From: Tsukamurella pseudospumae
GTDB taxonomy: Bacteria > Actinomycetota > Actinomycetes > Mycobacteriales > Mycobacteriaceae
Length of the DNA: 64,000 bases
Reading direction: 5' to 3'
Assembly: GCF_001575205.1 (NCBI RefSeq)
Contig: NZ_LSRE01000049.1
Span: 106,913 to 170,912, forward strand
Under the pieces are notes generated by a model. That model had not been told where the DNA came from, did not search any database, and saw only the letters and a program-made list of their open reading frames with translations. A program made the position numbers and the translations under genes. The stretch's first letter is position 1. Every line of letters begins with the position of its first letter. Below, piece after piece: positions 63,666-64,000 of the stretch.

Positions 63666-64000
63666 GTGGAAGCACATGCTCTGCGCAAGCAGGGGTGGAC
63701 GATCTCAGCGATCGCCCGTCATCTGGGACGGGACCGTAAGACCGTCCGCAACTATCTCAACGGGGTCACCGAGCCGGGTGTCCGCCACCGGGACGAGGAC
63801 CCGTTCGAGCCGTTCGCCGAGTACGTCACCAGCCGCTTGCTCGAGGACCCGCATCTGTGGGCGCAGACCCTGTTCGACGAACTCGTCGAGATGCGGTTCA
63901 AGCAGTCGTATTCGTCGCTGACCCGGCAGATCCGGGACCGTGGCCTGCGCCCGGTGTGCCCGCAGTGCACGACCGCGGTGAACCGTCCGAACGCGGTGAT
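63666..64000 (+). CDS. istA: IS21-family transposase IstA (partial)
   Basis: The first 111 codons of a transposase that runs off the right edge. The helix-turn-helix is ALRKQGWTISAIARHLGRDR followed by KTVRNYLNG. A later Cys pair, RPVCPQCTTAVNRPN, precedes the expected DDE core. GTG 63666 has AAGGAG 6 bases upstream; ATG 63645 in frame is the alternative. The N-terminus differs from that of element A's remnant, so two distinct IS21 lineages are present. istB should follow outside. Confidence 0.85.
   Translation, partial: MEAHALRKQGWTISAIARHLGRDRKTVRNYLNGVTEPGVRHRDEDPFEPFAEYVTSRLLEDPHLWAQTLFDELVEMRFKQSYSSLTRQIRDRGLRPVCPQCTTAVNRPNAV

Larger units (their letters stand above)
63502..64000 (+). 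mobile_element. IS21-family element B (left part)
   Basis: It begins at about 63502 (TGACTGCGC). Two similar 20-bp subterminal repeats, each with TCTCCCCA, lie at 63513-63532 and 63536-63555. A long hairpin follows, then istA. The right end, istB and target duplication are outside the window. Confidence 0.75.

Overview
The window is high-GC (about 70%) actinobacterial DNA from the order Mycobacteriales. Gene order is the strongest evidence. From left to right it follows the Mycobacterium tuberculosis Rv2166c-Rv2208 segment as I remember it: mraZ, DUF3040, GNAT, lppM, an MTHFR-like gene, idsA2, mptA, the Rv2175c regulator, pknL, aroG, RNase AS, an acyltransferase, the ArsA-like and SRPBCC genes, fadD15, pimB, NlpC/P60, the exonuclease/UvrC fusion, trpD, ctaE-qcrCAB, ctaF-ctaC, asnB, adoK, erpA, DUF3043, cobT and cobS. 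PknL carries PASTA repeats, as in Corynebacterium, and a glucokinase-like ROK gene lies where corynebacteria have glk. Tsukamurella is my best genus guess, but the sequence alone does not prove it. Many genes appear to be leaderless: a TANNNT -10 box sits 6-8 bases before the ATG or GTG. I used this to choose several starts.

Layout. 1-5.2 kb: the start of mraZ (the division and wall cluster continues off the left edge) with its binding-site array, then envelope and small enzyme genes. 5.2-10 kb: a PucR regulator divergent from a Baeyer-Villiger monooxygenase and two alpha/beta hydrolases, a likely ketone-to-ester-to-acid-and-alcohol cassette. 10-12 kb: metF and a prenyl diphosphate synthase, divergent over a 23-bp gap. 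12-16 kb: an iron-siderophore ABC importer behind an IdeR/DtxR-like box. 16-24.5 kb: MptA, a decayed LysR locus, the PknL substrate-type regulator, PknL, a small alarmone synthetase, a YdcF-like lipoprotein and a PhzF enzyme. 24.5-33.3 kb: a long minus-strand run (aroG, RNase AS, acyltransferase, amino-acid ABC importer, ROK kinase, ArsA-like and SRPBCC genes). 33.5-44 kb: FadD15, PimB, two NlpC/P60 proteins, the distal one behind a c-di-AMP riboswitch, the exonuclease/GIY-YIG fusion, a stand-alone RAM protein, a CitE-like lyase, a YbaK deacylase and trpD. 44-54 kb: the cytochrome bcc-aa3 respiratory supercomplex (ctaE-qcrCAB, ctaC-ctaF) and asnB. 54-61 kb: a MerR-membrane protein pair, TrhA, adoK, erpA, DUF3043, a CobU-CobT fusion and CobS. 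61-64 kb: an MpaB/Lcp-type oxygenase, two small accessory genes and nested IS21-type insertions at the right edge.

The ancestral backbone encodes envelope mannolipids (MptA, PimB, acyltransferase), wall-linked signalling (PknL, RelS-like, NlpC/P60, c-di-AMP) and aerobic respiration. The ketone cassette, siderophore importer, amino-acid importer and the right-end IS region look like insertions or lineage-specific additions.

Signals that ordinary annotation does not explain: a 9-mer (CGACGGTGC or its complement) recurring about fifty times across the window, far above chance; a three-tier RNA hairpin that would hide the ribosome-binding site of adoK; extra MraZ-type repeats on the opposite strand beyond mraZ; and two divergent genes whose -10 boxes share two bases.
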